A stretch of DNA of 28,121 nt, from positions 1 through 28,121 of IMG/VR virus record IMGVR_UViG_3300048588_000756; one strand, 5' to 3'. The notes under the pieces were generated by a model. That model saw only the letters and a program-made list of their open reading frames with translations. It had not been told where the DNA came from and did not search any database. How positions within the stretch are numbered: position 1 is the stretch's first letter; each line of letters begins with the position of its first letter. Of the stretch, positions 27,447 through 28,121 are shown piece after piece. The stretch comes from a virus. Made by a program: the position numbers and the translations under genes.

Positions 27447-28121
27447 ATGGTTGATTTTGTAGTTTCACCAACAAGATCTTGGAATCGAATCACACCAGCT
27501 GATGGGGATTTGATCAATCCTGAAATTGTACGGATTTATAATAACTTAAATCATTTAAAAGATGCTCAAGAAAATCCAGATTTGGGATTTCAACAGCTCA
27601 ATAATACTCCGAGTTCTTTTGCCGGGAAAGCTGGCTATTTACCAACAGTTAATGATACTGAGGATGGAATTGTTTACAGTCCATGGTTTGGTCTTATCGA
27701 TGGTGGATTGAAATTTAACAACGTGGCAGTTCCTGCAACTCTTTCCGCAGGATTTTACGGCATTAATGGAAAACTAGTACAGAAGACTTCCGATGCTACT
27801 ATTGCAACAACAGATACGATTCTCCAATCAAGACAATCCTTGGATTCCTTTTGTCATTATCTAGTATTAATGAATTCCGCAGGTCAGGTCAAATATTGCC
27901 TGTACGGCGAAGGAGCTGTATCAGGAGCGACAGGGAACATCACTTCGATCACTGGTTCTGGAACTACGAAAACACTGACCATAGCAAGTGGTTCGGTTGG
28001 TGCACATACAAATAAGATTTTGGTTATAACAGGAAATGATGGAGTCAACGGCGTATTCAAAATCACTGGTGGGAATGGATCCTCTACCTACCAATTTGAA
28101 TCTGTTTCAGCTCTCACTGGC
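27447..28121 (+). CDS. Tail fibre protein, N-terminal part (cut by right edge)
   Basis: The ATG at 27447 has TTAGGAG at a good distance. The frame is open for 225 codons to the last base, so the gene continues beyond the window. The N-terminal segment (TRSWNRITPADGDLINPEIV, RIYNNLNHLKDAQENPD) is a likely baseplate-attachment region, followed by beta-rich sequence with glycine-rich loops (AVPATLSAGFYGINGKLVQK) and a repeat-like strand module (GNITSITGSGTTKTLTIASG, NKILVITGNDGVNGVFKITG). Fibre proteins carry the receptor-binding tip at the C-terminus, which is not visible here. Call is based on position after the adaptor and the beta-rich low-complexity style. Confidence 0.68.
   Translation, partial: MVDFVVSPTRSWNRITPADGDLINPEIVRIYNNLNHLKDAQENPDLGFQQLNNTPSSFAGKAGYLPTVNDTEDGIVYSPWFGLIDGGLKFNNVAVPATLSAGFYGINGKLVQKTSDATIATTDTILQSRQSLDSFCHYLVLMNSAGQVKYCLYGEGAVSGATGNITSITGSGTTKTLTIASGSVGAHTNKILVITGNDGVNGVFKITGGNGSSTYQFESVSALTG

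Noticed and set aside
1-28121. CRISPR array, insertion sequence or integrase
   Set aside because: No regularly spaced repeats, no transposase and no integrase motif were found in any frame.

Overview
The window reads as most of a temperate, contractile-tailed (myovirus-type) phage or prophage of a spirochaete, most probably Leptospira. The host call is an inference. It rests on the AT-rich composition, the relaxed spirochaete-like lipoboxes of two envelope proteins, and a neck-terminator protein that resembles what I recall as the LIC_12616 family. No integrase, tRNA, att site, rRNA, CRISPR or insertion sequence is visible, so a free phage, a plasmid-prophage and an integrated prophage cannot be told apart here.

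Layout. (1) 1-1720, minus strand: a compressed early operon of six small genes with 1-4 base overlaps. It starts with a Cro-like DNA-binding protein and runs off the left edge inside a winged-helix-like gene. (2) 1721-2303: the genetic switch, with two 17-bp operator-like sites, a divergent XRE-type repressor and an intrinsic terminator. (3) 2304-4725: an accessory region holding an unrecognised two-gene cassette, a small opposing gene, about 500 bases of non-coding DNA full of direct and inverted repeats (3366-3874), a SHOCT-domain protein and a MerR/excisionase-type HTH protein. (4) 4758-7062: a lysis cassette with an SGNH-hydrolase lipoprotein, a one-TM protein, a papain/C39-like endolysin candidate, a holin candidate and a unimolecular-spanin candidate. 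(5) 7059-12474: packaging and portal genes. These are the small terminase, a large terminase split into separate ATPase and nuclease genes, a DUF1073-type portal, a MuF head protein fused to an HExxH zincin domain, and a small overlapping gene that could be its immunity partner. (6) 12557-15792: DUF2213-type protease/scaffold, decoration protein and DUF2184-type major capsid protein. (7) 15840-20138: head-tail connectors, neck proteins, sheath, tube and tail assembly chaperones. (8) 20140-28121: tape measure, Dit-like protein, baseplate plug, hub, spike, gp25-like wedge, gpJ-like wedge, tail-fibre adaptor and the start of a tail fibre, cut by the right edge.

From 4770 on, all genes lie on the plus strand. 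Most neighbours overlap by ATGA/GTGA or TGATG junctions, which implies strong translational coupling. Two places break the pattern: a 24-bp palindrome centred on the start codon of the first lysis gene, and a 9-bp-stem hairpin just before the capsid protease start. Both lack a clear Shine-Dalgarno and are the likeliest control points of the late region.

The most novel-looking items are the MuF-zincin/small-protein pair, the repeat-rich non-coding region 3428-3792, the start-codon palindrome before the SGNH lipoprotein, the two-gene terminase, and a beta-rich module shared by the capsid decoration protein and the tail sheath. Domain names come from reading protein motifs by eye; no database search was run.
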